From CAZGNZ01 sp964527215 (GTDB lineage Bacteria > Fidelibacterota > Marinisomatia > SCGC-AAA003-L08 > JACNLC01), in contig CAZGNZ010000023.1 of assembly GCA_964527215.1 (NCBI GenBank), forward strand, positions 1 to 62,707: DNA of 62,707 nt. The letters are read 5' to 3'. The position numbers and the translations under genes were made by a program. Below the pieces are notes generated by a model. The model made no database searches. It was not told the DNA's origin and saw only the letters and a program-made list of their open reading frames with translations. The number at the start of each line of letters is the position of its first letter. Positions within the stretch are counted from its first letter, which is position 1. Shown piece after piece: positions 37,263 to 46,551 of the stretch.

Positions 37263-38045
37263 TTACCGTCCAAAAGAGGGAATTGTGGTTGAAAGACCAA
37301 TATAAATGCTCACATAATCTGCGTTCAGCTTTCGGCTGACATACCCGATCTCACGGTCTTCTTCATTAATCCAGGTCATTGGTCTTTTGATGCCTGGAAT
37401 GACAGTGTACTGAATGCCGAAATCAATGCCCATTTTGCGATTCGGATAGATACTGCTTCCCAGCTCGAAAATCAATCCCGGATGCAGTTCACCATCAATG
37501 ATTTTCGTGAATGAATCGTCTTCGCAGTCATCCTCACACTCAATCCCAAAAACCCATTCCCAGAAACCAAAGTCATTTCCCCAGTCCCATTTGATTTTCT
37601 CATAGAACCAGAATATACCGCCCTTCAGTCCGATATACGGCCGAACGGCTCCTCTGATGGTTGGACTGGTGAGTCGGGGTCCAAAGGTCAGACTCCAGCT
37701 TTCTTCCACGTTTACTACCCGAACATCTTCGCCGTAATATCCATTAACGTAGTACATTTCCTCCCACCAGGAATTATGCTTGAACATCATGTACTGCAGT
37801 TCCAGGTCCCATTGCAGGAACGGTAATTCCCATGGTCTGCGTCCCCAGACCAGCCTTCCGGATAATCCCGGATTGGTATATTTGTCGTATTCAGCCTGAG
37901 GTGTCTGAAATCCCAGACTGCCTTCAAAAACATGCACATCATCACCGGCAGAAAGATTCCCCGCAAGTAACAGCAGCAGGGATACGGTTAATATTTTCAG
38001 TATGTGTTTCACAATTGTGGAATTGATTCTGTCATTGGACTTCAA
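37263..38045 (-). CDS. Predicted outer-membrane beta-barrel protein
   Basis: This 260-residue protein has a signal peptide (LKILTVSLLLLLAGNLSAG). The mature part is rich in alternating aromatic strands (QWDLELQYMMF, SWSLTFGPRL, VRPYIGLKGGIFWFYE, MGIDFGIQYTVIPG) with acidic loops (CEDDCEDDSF). This is the pattern of an 8-10-strand porin-like barrel. The last residues, VSIYIGLSTTIPSFGR, look like a closing strand. The specific family is not recognised. The start is unsure: TTG at 38045, or GTG at 38009, which would give a tighter signal peptide. A family A repeat lies just upstream and separates it from another barrel-like gene on the same strand. Confidence 0.75.
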   Translation of the reverse strand: MKSNDRINSTIVKHILKILTVSLLLLLAGNLSAGDDVHVFEGSLGFQTPQAEYDKYTNPGLSGRLVWGRRPWELPFLQWDLELQYMMFKHNSWWEEMYYVNGYYGEDVRVVNVEESWSLTFGPRLTSPTIRGAVRPYIGLKGGIFWFYEKIKWDWGNDFGFWEWVFGIECEDDCEDDSFTKIIDGELHPGLIFELGSSIYPNRKMGIDFGIQYTVIPGIKRPMTWINEEDREIGYVSRKLNADYVSIYIGLSTTIPSFGR

Positions 38046-38064
38046 GGGGGCGTTCGAGTCCTAA

Positions 38065-38266
38065 CCTGCATATTTCACGAGAATATCTAAACGTAAAATG
38101 CTTTGCATTTTCCAGACGATCATGCATCTGGTCGATTCTGTTTCATTTACGCTCGATATTTATTCTCATTGTACTGTCCACACCAATGTTGTTAAAAGCG
38201 TTTCGCAAGCCCTGCATAATCAATCAGCTCTACCATTTCATTTCCAAGCCTCATGATATATCCGGG
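38065..38266 (+). mobile_element. MITE-like element, family A, copy 3
   Basis: This diverged copy of about 202 bases is bounded by CCTGCATATTTCACGAG (38065-38081) and CTCATGATATATCCGGG (38250-38266), an inverted pair matching the ends of copies 1 and 2. CTAA lies directly before the left end (38061-38064). The left 60 bases align well with copy 2 (AATATCTA, CGTAAAA, GCATTTTCC, GACGAT). The core retains only GTACTGTCCA. It lies between two minus-strand outer-membrane protein genes. Confidence 0.65.
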
Positions 38267-38282
38267 CCATGATCATTCTTTC

Positions 38283-39035
38283 TCAGAACTGCAGCACGAT
38301 TCCAATACGGATGTTGGAAAAATCCGTCCGCGTTTTAAATTTGGTTATAGAGGCAGTTTCAGCAATACCGTCATCATTCAGATCTTCATAAACAATGGAA
38401 TCTTCCGTCATGTATTTCAGTTTCGGATTGTAGTACTGTTGGTATCCGATATCCAACAGAAGCTGACCCGGTCCTTTTCGATCTCCAAGCGCCAATCCTT
38501 TCCAAAGCTGAATTTGAATACCGGCCCCCCATCCTTTGCTGAAGCCGCTGCTGCTGGCATTCTGAGAACTGGCAATATCCCCTTCATCATCCCAGTCATC
38601 CTCATCCGTAATTTTGGTGGAAGTGGTCAGATTCACAAAGCCGATCATTCCATCCAAATAGGGCTGCACCGGACCCGGCACCGGCCGAAATCTTCCGATA
38701 AGATGTCCCTGGAAAATATTGTTGGTGGTTTCCTCCCGCACATACACTGTACTGACATAGGAATTGAATGGGACTTTCCGATTAGTCTGACCATACTGTC
38801 CATACATGATGTTGGCACCCACTCCCAGCGGCAGCAGCGGAATATGATACATCCCGTTAACATTCAGCGACCAGATTGTATTGTCCAGCTGGTCCGCAAA
38901 ATCGTTTTGGGCAGATCCGCCGGACACGCCGATTCCCACCTGAAATCCCAGGGTGGGGAGCTGCGCAAGAATGGGAAATATTGAAAGCAAAATGCAGCTC
39001 AATATGATCGTTTTACCAAAAATGGATTTAAACAT
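38283..39035 (-). CDS. Predicted outer-membrane beta-barrel protein
   Basis: This 250-residue protein has a signal peptide (IILSCILLSIFPILA). The mature part shows repeated amphipathic strands (LGFQVGIGVSGG, WSLNVNGMYHIPLLPLGVGANIMYG, FQGHLIGRFRPVPGPVQPYLDGMIGFVNL, GWGAGIQIQLWKGLALG, LLLDIGYQQYYNPKL) and ends in FSNIRIGIVLQF with a terminal Phe. This is the classic outer-membrane C-terminal signature. It belongs to the broad OmpA-barrel/porin-like group. The start is firm because AGGAG lies seven bases upstream. It lies downstream of the aminotransferase gene on the same strand, but a terminator between them indicates separate transcription. Confidence 0.8.
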   Translation of the reverse strand: MFKSIFGKTIILSCILLSIFPILAQLPTLGFQVGIGVSGGSAQNDFADQLDNTIWSLNVNGMYHIPLLPLGVGANIMYGQYGQTNRKVPFNSYVSTVYVREETTNNIFQGHLIGRFRPVPGPVQPYLDGMIGFVNLTTSTKITDEDDWDDEGDIASSQNASSSGFSKGWGAGIQIQLWKGLALGDRKGPGQLLLDIGYQQYYNPKLKYMTEDSIVYEDLNDDGIAETASITKFKTRTDFSNIRIGIVLQF

Positions 39036-39055
39036 TGATGATCTCCTGTAAAAAG

Positions 39056-39079
39056 AAAACCAGGGCGAACCCTGGTTTT
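39056..39079 (-). terminator. Rho-independent terminator after the aminotransferase gene
   Basis: A perfect ten-base stem, AAAACCAGGG / CCCTGGTTTT, with a CGAA loop lies 16 bases past the stop at 39095. On the minus strand it is followed by CTTTTT. It separates the aminotransferase-transketolase pair from the outer-membrane protein gene. Confidence 0.85.
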
Positions 39080-39094
39080 CAATATTGATTATAA

Positions 39095-40288
39095 TTATTT
39101 CGCTTCCCAGAACTGCTTCAGCTTCGGTATCCCTTCCAGAATCTGTTCAACAGATATACCGGAATAGGCAAAGCGGACAAACTTCTCGGTTTCTCCGGGC
39201 AGCGGTGTTCCGAAATGTTCACGGGTACAGAAAGAGACTCCGGTCGCTTCCAGGGTATTCATTCGGAACTCTTCCAGGGAACTGACACCCAGACGCTCAT
39301 AGACTTTTGTGACATTGGGGAACATATAAAAGGTTGTCTCAGGTTTATCACAAATCACACCATCTATCTTATTCAGCTCATCTACCAGCACATCACGACG
39401 GGATTTGAGGATTCCGACGATTTCTTTCGGACCGCTCTGATCGCCTGTAAGTGCTTCAATCCCGGCGTACTGAATAAAATGATTTGTACAGGATTCATCA
39501 TTAACATTCAGTTTGCCTATGACGTTGATCACACTTGCCGGACCAATGGCTGCCCCCAGGCGCCAGCCGGTCATGGCATACGTTTTCGAGAATGTATGGA
39601 GAATGACGGTCCGTTCCTTCATTCCCGGCAGAGCCACGATACTTTTGCTTTCACCTGAGTAGCGGATATTGAAATAGGCTTCATCGGCGAGCACCCACAG
39701 GTTATGCTTCAGTGCCAGATCGGCCACCCACTGCATTTCTTCATCATCAGATTCAGCGCCAATTGGATTCTGAAAATTATTGTAGATAAAAATCCGAGTG
39801 CTGTCAGTAATCTGGGATTCCACCTGTTCACGGTTAATGCGAAATCCCTGATCCGTCATCACATATCCATACGGCAGGGCGTTGCCGCCCAGGAAGTTGA
39901 TCTGTGATTCGTAAATGGGGTATCCCGGATTGGGATACAGAACCCCTTCGCCGAAATTCAATACCGCATTCAGGAATTTCCCGATTACGGGTTTACCGCC
40001 GGGCTGTATCGCCACGTTTTCAAACGTGTACTCAACGCCCCGCGTTTCGCCAATATGTTCAGCCAGTTTTTCCCGAAGCAGCGGGACTCCTGCCGCGGGA
40101 TTGTAGCCTGTCTTCTTATCCAGCATGGCTTTGTGTGCCGCTTCAATAATATTGGGCGGTGTGATAATATCCATATCTCCCAGATGAAACGGGTACACAT
40201 GATTGCCTTTCGCAGCAAAAGCCGCAGCATCTCCGGATACTGCAAAGGCGGTTTCAGTGCCTAAATTCGCTAATCTAGTATTATACAT
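39095..40288 (-). CDS. Class I/II pyridoxal-phosphate aminotransferase
   Basis: This 397-residue fold-type I aminotransferase has GYNPAAGVPLLREKLAEH, the NPGYPIYES loop, IYNNFQNPIGAE (the NPxG family signature), LADEAYFNIRY (Asp and Tyr that hold the pyridine ring), HTFSKTYAMTGWRLGA (the Schiff-base Lys in SKTYAMTGWR), and FVRFAYS with the substrate-carboxylate Arg. It is nearest to aspartate/aromatic-type aminotransferases; the amino acid specificity cannot be assigned. The ATG at 40288 has AAGGA upstream. It starts 31 bases after the transketolase gene on the same strand and ends in a strong terminator, so the two form a bicistronic unit. Confidence 0.94.
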   Translation of the reverse strand: MYNTRLANLGTETAFAVSGDAAAFAAKGNHVYPFHLGDMDIITPPNIIEAAHKAMLDKKTGYNPAAGVPLLREKLAEHIGETRGVEYTFENVAIQPGGKPVIGKFLNAVLNFGEGVLYPNPGYPIYESQINFLGGNALPYGYVMTDQGFRINREQVESQITDSTRIFIYNNFQNPIGAESDDEEMQWVADLALKHNLWVLADEAYFNIRYSGESKSIVALPGMKERTVILHTFSKTYAMTGWRLGAAIGPASVINVIGKLNVNDESCTNHFIQYAGIEALTGDQSGPKEIVGILKSRRDVLVDELNKIDGVICDKPETTFYMFPNVTKVYERLGVSSLEEFRMNTLEATGVSFCTREHFGTPLPGETEKFVRFAYSGISVEQILEGIPKLKQFWEAK

Positions 40289-40319
40289 TTACATTCCTTT
40301 CAGTTTAATCAGCCTGACC

Positions 40320-42638
40320 CTATTCCGGGATAGCGTTTCGTATTGCATCCATCCGGACAGAACGGTCTGCAGCAAATTTCTGAATGCCCTTCCACTGCCA
40401 GTCTGCAGAGAGGTGGGCTTCTTCTATCACATCGTCGAGGGTACCGCCGGACCGCCATCTGTTGTCCCAGTCGGATGAGATAGAATACTCTTTGACGATG
40501 GGATGGCGCATCCAGCTGCCCATAAGATTAATGCCGGTATTGGTAATGATCATGGCATCCAGCCATTCTTTTTCCGAGATGACCGACTCTTGGTATTCAG
40601 CGGTTTGTCTCTGGAACAGACCGTAGGAGAGTGCGGCCACAATTTTTACATTGGGACCTTCCTGTATTTTCGGCCACATGGAGAGCAGTTCGTCAATGGC
40701 CTTGGTTCCCCGAATGATCACAACCCCTTCCTTGGGTCGGCCGGGATCGTAGTCTTTGATGAGGTAGGCGCCTTTAGCGGCGTCATAATAGCTGGCCATT
40801 CCCAGAGCTTCTCTGTCCGGAATTTCCACTGCCGGACGGGTCAGGTGCAGAGCAATAATGGGCACCTCTGTGCTCAGCGCAGCAGCCAGCATCACCGGAA
40901 CTTCATTGTATTCATACGGATGAAGATTCAGAATATGGCCTTCGGGGAACAACTGGGTAACTCCCGGAGAGAAAATGCCAAAATGCGTTCGGCTGTCTTC
41001 GGCGGTTTCGGGACCGCTGTGACCGGCCACCCAGATGGTTTTCCCCACGACGAACTGCGTATCCTGTGCAACCTGGCTGAACAGGCGCATGGGACCGTAT
41101 TTCAAATAGGAAAATGAACCATATGTTGAACAGGCAGTAAGAAATCCGTTGTAGGTTCCATTAAATGTATCTTCATTGAAATTCACGGTAGACACGCCCA
41201 CATTAATGCCGGCATTCGCAAATTCCGTGATTCCCTGCGGCATCAGACAGCCTTTGGGATTTTCCGTGCGGCTGTACATACCGAGGTCTTCCCCACCGTT
41301 CCAGCCTTTAGAAAATCCAGCAATATTGGTGGAACCGGCCAGGTCGGCAGAGTTCACCAAAAACAGCGGACGACCGTATTTTTCGTTGGAAAATGTATTC
41401 AGCCAGGAGCCATAATCGCCAAAGCCGGCCCGGTTGGGTGCCTTTTCTCCCGGTTTTTTGAACAATGACTCAGGATAACTGTGGAAATCAAAAATTGCCG
41501 GATCATCCATCGGATTCTTATCATAGAGATCCGCACCATTAAGCGTTTCCGGAACACCCTCGCCCAGTTTTACCAGTCGGTCGGCGAGAAAATCGAGATA
41601 GCCGTCTTCTTTATCAAACAGTGACATCACCGTTTCAAGCACTTCTGCCATCTGAGCCTTGCTTTCATCATAGCTGGCCGTGAATGGCGTGTCCATAAAC
41701 GGGATATCCAAATTATAAGCGGCGGCAAAATCTTTTTTGGTTCTCCAGAATTCTTCGCTGTTTCTTTTATGCGGTGCACCGTGGCTGGGAGCATCGTACT
41801 TATAATAACCACGGCCTTTCCGCATCTTCAGCCATAACAATTTTGGCTGGTCGGAATCGGGATCTTCAAGAAGTTCATTGTACGCTGTCATGATTTCTTC
41901 CCAGTCTTCCCCGTTTTCAGCACCGGTTACTTTCCAGCCGTAAGGTTCAAACCAGTCTTTGGGCGTACCCGCCATCACGGAACTGAAAGTACGGGCATCA
42001 ATCCCCCAGTCATTCCAGTCAAGCAGCGTGATGAAATTTCCCAGTCCCAATCCATATGCCGAATTTTTGGTTTCATGAATGACACCGGGAGTCAGACCGC
42101 CTTCACCCTCTACTGCAAAAACTTTCACCTGGTCAAATCCGGCATATTTCAGTGCAAACGCCTGTCCGGCAGCAATTGGAAATCCATGCCCGCTCGGACC
42201 GGTGTTGGTTTTGAAAAACAAAGTTTTGCCTTCCATTTCAGCATGGCCCGGCAATCCGCCGCGACGGCGAAGAGTCAGCAGGTCTTCCCATGTCAGCGTG
42301 TATTCTGTACCCATGGGATTCAGATATTTAGAATCTCCCGTCTTCTGGTATTTTTTTCGAAGTGCTTCATTAAACACGGCCAGCGTTGCATATACAACGG
42401 GATTGGCATGACCGGCACTCAGAATGAATCGATCACCAAACCGTTTTCCGGGATTGCGGATATCCCAGTTCATCGCACCCGACAACAGTGTTGCAACCGT
42501 TAAATGCACCTTTGAACGGGATCCGCCCGGATGTCCGCTCTGGCTGACATTCAACATGATATCAATACATTGATCGATTTGATCGGCAGCTATCTGCCAG
42601 AAGGGAAAATCTTTTTTCAGATCGGTCATTGATTTCAT
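40320..42638 (-). CDS. Divergent transketolase family protein
   Basis: This 772-residue protein has thiamine-diphosphate transketolase architecture. Conserved His residues are present: SGHPGGS, SAGHANP, LPGHAEM and SHGAPHKRN. The cofactor motif is present but altered, GEGGLTPG ... LLDWNDWGID, with GEG in place of the usual GDG. The middle part has VNSADLAGSTNIAGF and the catalytic Glu region GITEFANAGINVGV. The usual THQP block reads EDSRTHFGIFSPG. It is about 100 residues longer than Escherichia coli TktA. I expect ketol transfer in the pentose phosphate pathway or a related C2-unit transfer, with a substrate range that may differ. The start is supported by GAGGAT. It leads the pair with the aminotransferase. 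Confidence 0.82.
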   Translation of the reverse strand: MKSMTDLKKDFPFWQIAADQIDQCIDIMLNVSQSGHPGGSRSKVHLTVATLLSGAMNWDIRNPGKRFGDRFILSAGHANPVVYATLAVFNEALRKKYQKTGDSKYLNPMGTEYTLTWEDLLTLRRRGGLPGHAEMEGKTLFFKTNTGPSGHGFPIAAGQAFALKYAGFDQVKVFAVEGEGGLTPGVIHETKNSAYGLGLGNFITLLDWNDWGIDARTFSSVMAGTPKDWFEPYGWKVTGAENGEDWEEIMTAYNELLEDPDSDQPKLLWLKMRKGRGYYKYDAPSHGAPHKRNSEEFWRTKKDFAAAYNLDIPFMDTPFTASYDESKAQMAEVLETVMSLFDKEDGYLDFLADRLVKLGEGVPETLNGADLYDKNPMDDPAIFDFHSYPESLFKKPGEKAPNRAGFGDYGSWLNTFSNEKYGRPLFLVNSADLAGSTNIAGFSKGWNGGEDLGMYSRTENPKGCLMPQGITEFANAGINVGVSTVNFNEDTFNGTYNGFLTACSTYGSFSYLKYGPMRLFSQVAQDTQFVVGKTIWVAGHSGPETAEDSRTHFGIFSPGVTQLFPEGHILNLHPYEYNEVPVMLAAALSTEVPIIALHLTRPAVEIPDREALGMASYYDAAKGAYLIKDYDPGRPKEGVVIIRGTKAIDELLSMWPKIQEGPNVKIVAALSYGLFQRQTAEYQESVISEKEWLDAMIITNTGINLMGSWMRHPIVKEYSISSDWDNRWRSGGTLDDVIEEAHLSADWQWKGIQKFAADRSVRMDAIRNAIPE

Positions 42639-43057
42639 TAAAACATCCTCTATTAGTGTTGAAAAAATACTTCTGGTTTTTACCCAATAAATTACGACTC
42701 CTTTATCTATTTATAATATTGAAAACCAAATATGTATATCGAATGTGCAATTTGCGGATAGGCGGACTTTCCAAGGATATCATGATTGTTTCAAAACGAC
42801 GTAGATATATCGGATTTTTCTGGAATTACCGACAGTCACGGCTGTGACGCGGTGGAACTTTAGAATAATCATGACCGCCATTTCCGCCGGCGTCAGAAAT
42901 CCACGCAGACTGCCGCAGGTTTAATAACGGACCCTGAAATCGGATTTATAAGGGCATGCTGCAATGTGAGACAGGAGTGCGGATTTGGCTGCTTCAGGAA
43001 TTGTGGGCGGATTAATAAACGAAACCGAACGGCAGATGCCGGTTCATATCTTTGAAA
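42639..43057. other. Intergenic region
   Basis: These 419 bases lie between two minus-strand genes. The side next to 42639 is AT-rich and should hold the transketolase promoter. The other side lies downstream of the DUF885 gene. I find no convincing gene, RNA or strong terminator. Confidence 0.5.
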
Positions 43058-44800
43058 TCAGGACTGGAATTTGGATTTAAGCAGGTGAAAGGGGATTGAG
43101 CCGGCACTCAGGATTTTCAAATGAAACAGTTCTTCATCAAAGCGATCAGCCTGCCGGAGTACTGCATCTGAACGAAGTTCCTGAATACGGCTGTAACCCA
43201 GAAACCGGGTAACGGATTCGCCAAGCCGAGTCCGTGTGCTGTTCAGCATTTCGACTGCAGCAGATTCTGAACAGAATCCCTGTTTCAGGATTTCGTCCTG
43301 AGCTTCGGGGATGGTCATTTCTCCCAGATGTACCAGCACATCCGACCGAGCCAGGACTGCATATTTCAAAGCCTGATACAGGAGTTCAAGGGTCAGACCG
43401 TTCGGAATAGCGGCAGGGTCTTTCTCGGTCATCAGCCAGGCAGAATAAAACTGCCAGCCGTGTTCAGTTACCGGACTGCGGAACACCTTTCGTATATCTC
43501 CTTCATGGCTTCTTTGAAAGCGTTCCTGAAGTATTCGACCGGGGTAAAGGTTCTGCCAGAACCATAACTGCAATACAGACTTCGGCATAGGCTGTATGTA
43601 CCCGCAATTGTATTCAGTCTGAATGCGGTTTGGGTTTTCCTGCACCCAGCCCAGGCTCCACCATTCAGAGGACAGCGGACCGCTGGATACCCGGATCAGA
43701 GCGGGTGACGGCTGATAATATTCAGGAAATGGCTGAAAACGTACTTCCGTCTGCGGCTGGTATTTATTCAGCTGTGTGGTTTCCAGCAGCTGCCGCGTTC
43801 TGTTGGCAAACTGTTGAAAATTCTCTGCATATTTTTCAGGTTTCAATTGATTTTCATGGACCGCGTTCAAAGCCCATTGGATAACCTGCAAGGTATCAGA
43901 GCGCTGAACCCACACCGGCTCATCGTTTTCTCTCAGATAGATGGGCAAGGCGGCCTTCAGCATTCGGTTCTGGAGTCGGCGGATTTCTGCTGCAGCCAGG
44001 TCCGCCACTTCCCGAATATGGATATTTTCATGCGTCAGGAGCTCCACGTACTGACCATAGTCAGCCGGAGCAAGCGGCTCTTTGCGTTTGGCATGTTTCT
44101 CATGGAAGTCATCCAGCCAGGCATCATACTCAGAGACACTTACTCTGGCATCATGAATCAATGCATCGATGCGGTCCAATGCTGCATTATCGGCATTCAG
44201 CATCAGCGGTATTTGGTCCAGCAGCAGCAAAATCCGGTTCAGCATATTTTTTGCCTCTGTCAGATAGCCTTCCGGAGAGATTCTCAAACGATTCTGCAGC
44301 TGGTCTTTCAGGCGTCCGACGGATTCCAGACGACCTTCAACAGCCTGGATTTTATGGGTCATCTGCAGACTCGGATCGATAATGACTTGATGCAGTCCCA
44401 GCCAGACCTGCTCCGGGAACAGAGCCGTGTTCCAGGAGGGTTCATTCACAACGGAAAGTTCAAACAGGATTTTTGCGACAGCATTGGACAGGATTTGATA
44501 GTCAATCTGCTCTTCGGGGCGCAGTGCACGCGGATCAATCTGTGTCAGTTCAAGGTCAAACCGTTTCAGGTCAGCCATCAGCTCACGTTCCGACTGCAGA
44601 TTAAAATCGCCGAAACGATCATCCCACATGTGCCGGCCGTTCATCGTGGCGGCTACGGGATGATTTTTAAAATACCATTGAAAAAAAGCGTCAGACAGAT
44701 CATCAAATCCGCGCCGCTGACTGCGGTGACAGCCGACAATCAGAACAACGGCAAGGATGAGACTAAGTCTGCGCATTCTGAGTGATTGACCGGATATCAT
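43058..44800 (-). CDS. DUF885-family lipoprotein lacking the predicted metal ligands
   Basis: This 580-residue protein is related to DUF885 (predicted gluzincin-like metallopeptidases). A lipoprotein signal ends at LIVGC. The N-terminal LSDAFFQWYFKNHPVAATMNGRHMWDDRFGDF and long helical middle fit the family. The family's zinc site normally reads HExxPGHH. Here the aligned segment (about residues 413-423) reads WFWQNLYPGRI, so the His-Glu pair and the later His are gone. A relic of the EGW motif remains as TEHGWQFY. I infer a non-catalytic derivative. The start at 44800 overlaps the DUF502 gene by 38 bases; the ATG at 44776 would give a shorter signal peptide. It is the last gene of a long minus-strand run. 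Confidence 0.75.
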   Translation of the reverse strand: MISGQSLRMRRLSLILAVVLIVGCHRSQRRGFDDLSDAFFQWYFKNHPVAATMNGRHMWDDRFGDFNLQSERELMADLKRFDLELTQIDPRALRPEEQIDYQILSNAVAKILFELSVVNEPSWNTALFPEQVWLGLHQVIIDPSLQMTHKIQAVEGRLESVGRLKDQLQNRLRISPEGYLTEAKNMLNRILLLLDQIPLMLNADNAALDRIDALIHDARVSVSEYDAWLDDFHEKHAKRKEPLAPADYGQYVELLTHENIHIREVADLAAAEIRRLQNRMLKAALPIYLRENDEPVWVQRSDTLQVIQWALNAVHENQLKPEKYAENFQQFANRTRQLLETTQLNKYQPQTEVRFQPFPEYYQPSPALIRVSSGPLSSEWWSLGWVQENPNRIQTEYNCGYIQPMPKSVLQLWFWQNLYPGRILQERFQRSHEGDIRKVFRSPVTEHGWQFYSAWLMTEKDPAAIPNGLTLELLYQALKYAVLARSDVLVHLGEMTIPEAQDEILKQGFCSESAAVEMLNSTRTRLGESVTRFLGYSRIQELRSDAVLRQADRFDEELFHLKILSAGSIPFHLLKSKFQS

Positions 44801-45389
44801 TTTTCTCGGGAGCCACCAGTCCGCCGGATATTACCATTTTCAAGCCGTCTTCAGTAGACATTTCTGTTTCAATGGCATCCTCCTGCGGGATAATAATCAT
44901 ATATCCTGAGGTTGGATTGGGTGTGGTGGGTACGAATAAGTGATAATAGTTCCGTCCGTCAGCGTCTTGGGACTGCCCCGTGACCATGGCGATGGTCCAG
45001 AGTTCTCTTCGAGGGTACTCTATGAACACCACTTTCTGAAATGCCTGGGTGCGGGGTGCGGTAAGGGTGGTGGTAATTTGTTTGATGACACGGTAAATAG
45101 AATTGACAATGGGAATTATGGTGAACAGGCCTTCAACCCATTGCAGGATTCGTCTGCCAAGATAATTCCGTACAAACAGACCGAGTACATAGATAATAAT
45201 TATGGTGGCGGCAAAACCGATCAGTTCCGGCAGGAAACGGGGTATTTTCTCAATATCAAGAAATGATTCAATGAGTTTTGCACCGGGTTTTGCAAAAAAC
45301 TGGAACAGCCAGTTGATGATGACTACTGTCAGGGACACTGGTAATATGGCAAAAACACCTGCCAGAATATTTTGTTTTAATTTGTTCAT
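44763..45389 (-). CDS. DUF502 family membrane protein
   Basis: This 208-residue protein has two N-terminal transmembrane helices (GVFAILPVSLTVVIINWLFQFF and LIGFAATIIIIYVLGLFV). It then has the DUF502 hallmarks VEGLFTIIPIVNSIYRVIKQ, FQKVVFIEYPRRELWTIAMVTG and FVPTTPNPTSGYMIIIPQEDAIE. The family occurs in many bacteria and its function is unknown. The soluble part is probably cytoplasmic. Its end overlaps the start of the DUF885 gene, which suggests coupled translation. It follows miaA with a 95-base gap. Confidence 0.9.
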   Translation of the reverse strand: MNKLKQNILAGVFAILPVSLTVVIINWLFQFFAKPGAKLIESFLDIEKIPRFLPELIGFAATIIIIYVLGLFVRNYLGRRILQWVEGLFTIIPIVNSIYRVIKQITTTLTAPRTQAFQKVVFIEYPRRELWTIAMVTGQSQDADGRNYYHLFVPTTPNPTSGYMIIIPQEDAIETEMSTEDGLKMVISGGLVAPEKNDIRSITQNAQT

Positions 45390-45484
45390 GCGGTTGTTCG
45401 TCTCATTTCTGTCAAAATAATTCCAAACCCGTTCATTGAATTCTTGTTATCCCAACAGACGTCAGGCAGACAGCGGAAAAGCAT

Positions 45485-46438
45485 TTATCGTCTGTCCAGT
45501 TCGTCCACAAATTCAAGCTCTGTTCGAAAGTCAATCTTGAAGTCAAAATCCATTTTATTCAGCCACGTTAACTGCCGACGGGCAAACTGCCGCGACTTCT
45601 GCTTGATGATTTCTTTTGCCTGGGATACAATCAGTTCCCCTTTCAGGACATCCAGAATCTGTTTGTAACCCACACCCTGCATAGCGTGGCAGTCGGGTTT
45701 CACCCCTGCGCTGAGCAGGTCGGATACTTCTTCCATCCAGCCGTTTTCAAACATTTGGTCCACCCGCTCCTCAATTCGATGGTAAAGTTTTCTCCGGTCG
45801 TGAAAAATACCGATCAGAAAAAAACCCTTCCGTTTTCCCTTATCGGCGTTCTTCTGCATTTCAAAAACTTTTGATGGAGCCATCCCGGTCAGGGTATAAA
45901 TTTCCCAGGCCCGTGTAATACGTTTGTGGTCGTTCAAATGAATGATCCCGGCATATTCCGGGTCTATCAGACGAAGTCTTTCGTGGATTTCTTCCAGGCC
46001 TTCCTTTTCAATCTGTTTGCGCACCAGGTCACGGATAGACTCAAACGTATCTTCCTCATGGATGATGCCGCTGATAAGGGCTCTGATGTACAGCAGGGAT
46101 CCCCCGCAGATAACCGCCTTTTTGCCGCTCTCAGCGAACTGCTTCAGCAGCTCCTCCACTTTTTCCACATAGTATCCGGCAGACACGATTTCCTCCGGAT
46201 CCATTGTATCAATCAAATGATGTTTGACCCGTGCGAGTTCTTTCCCGGACGGCTGGGCGGTTCCAATACGGAATCCTCTGTAGATCTGTCTGGAATCCAC
46301 AGAAATAATTTCAGCATCAAGCGCGCTGGCCAGTTCCAGCGAAAAACTTGTTTTTCCGGCGGCAGTTGCACCGATCACCAGGGGGGTTCGGCCTTTTAGT
46401 GCAGGAATAATGATGTTGGCATATTCTTTCCAAGACAT
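45485..46438 (-). CDS. miaA: tRNA dimethylallyltransferase MiaA
   Basis: This 317-residue protein has the P-loop VIGATAAGKTSFSLELA, the conserved AEIISVDSRQIYRGFRIGTAQPS with the substrate-binding Asp, KHHLIDTMDPEE, GGSLLYIRALISG, DHKRITRAWEIYTLTG and the RQFARRQLTWL segment that contacts tRNA. It transfers a dimethylallyl group to N6 of adenosine 37 in tRNAs reading UNN codons. The length is normal. It follows mutL with a 113-base gap; the mutL-miaA pairing is widespread among bacteria. Confidence 0.97.
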   Translation of the reverse strand: MSWKEYANIIIPALKGRTPLVIGATAAGKTSFSLELASALDAEIISVDSRQIYRGFRIGTAQPSGKELARVKHHLIDTMDPEEIVSAGYYVEKVEELLKQFAESGKKAVICGGSLLYIRALISGIIHEEDTFESIRDLVRKQIEKEGLEEIHERLRLIDPEYAGIIHLNDHKRITRAWEIYTLTGMAPSKVFEMQKNADKGKRKGFFLIGIFHDRRKLYHRIEERVDQMFENGWMEEVSDLLSAGVKPDCHAMQGVGYKQILDVLKGELIVSQAKEIIKQKSRQFARRQLTWLNKMDFDFKIDFRTELEFVDELDRR

Positions 46439-46551
46439 GGTGCTAAATTCTCTTTCAGTTTTGACGGTTTACTTGGTGCCGTTTAATAAAAGTGAATTTC
46501 AGATTTTTCATCATATCGGTCTCATTGTGCTGCAGCAAAAGCGATTCACAT

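Noticed and set aside
38047..38062. tRNA-like GTTCGAGTCC box
   Set aside because: The flanking bases do not form a T-arm stem, and no acceptor or anticodon arm can be drawn around it.
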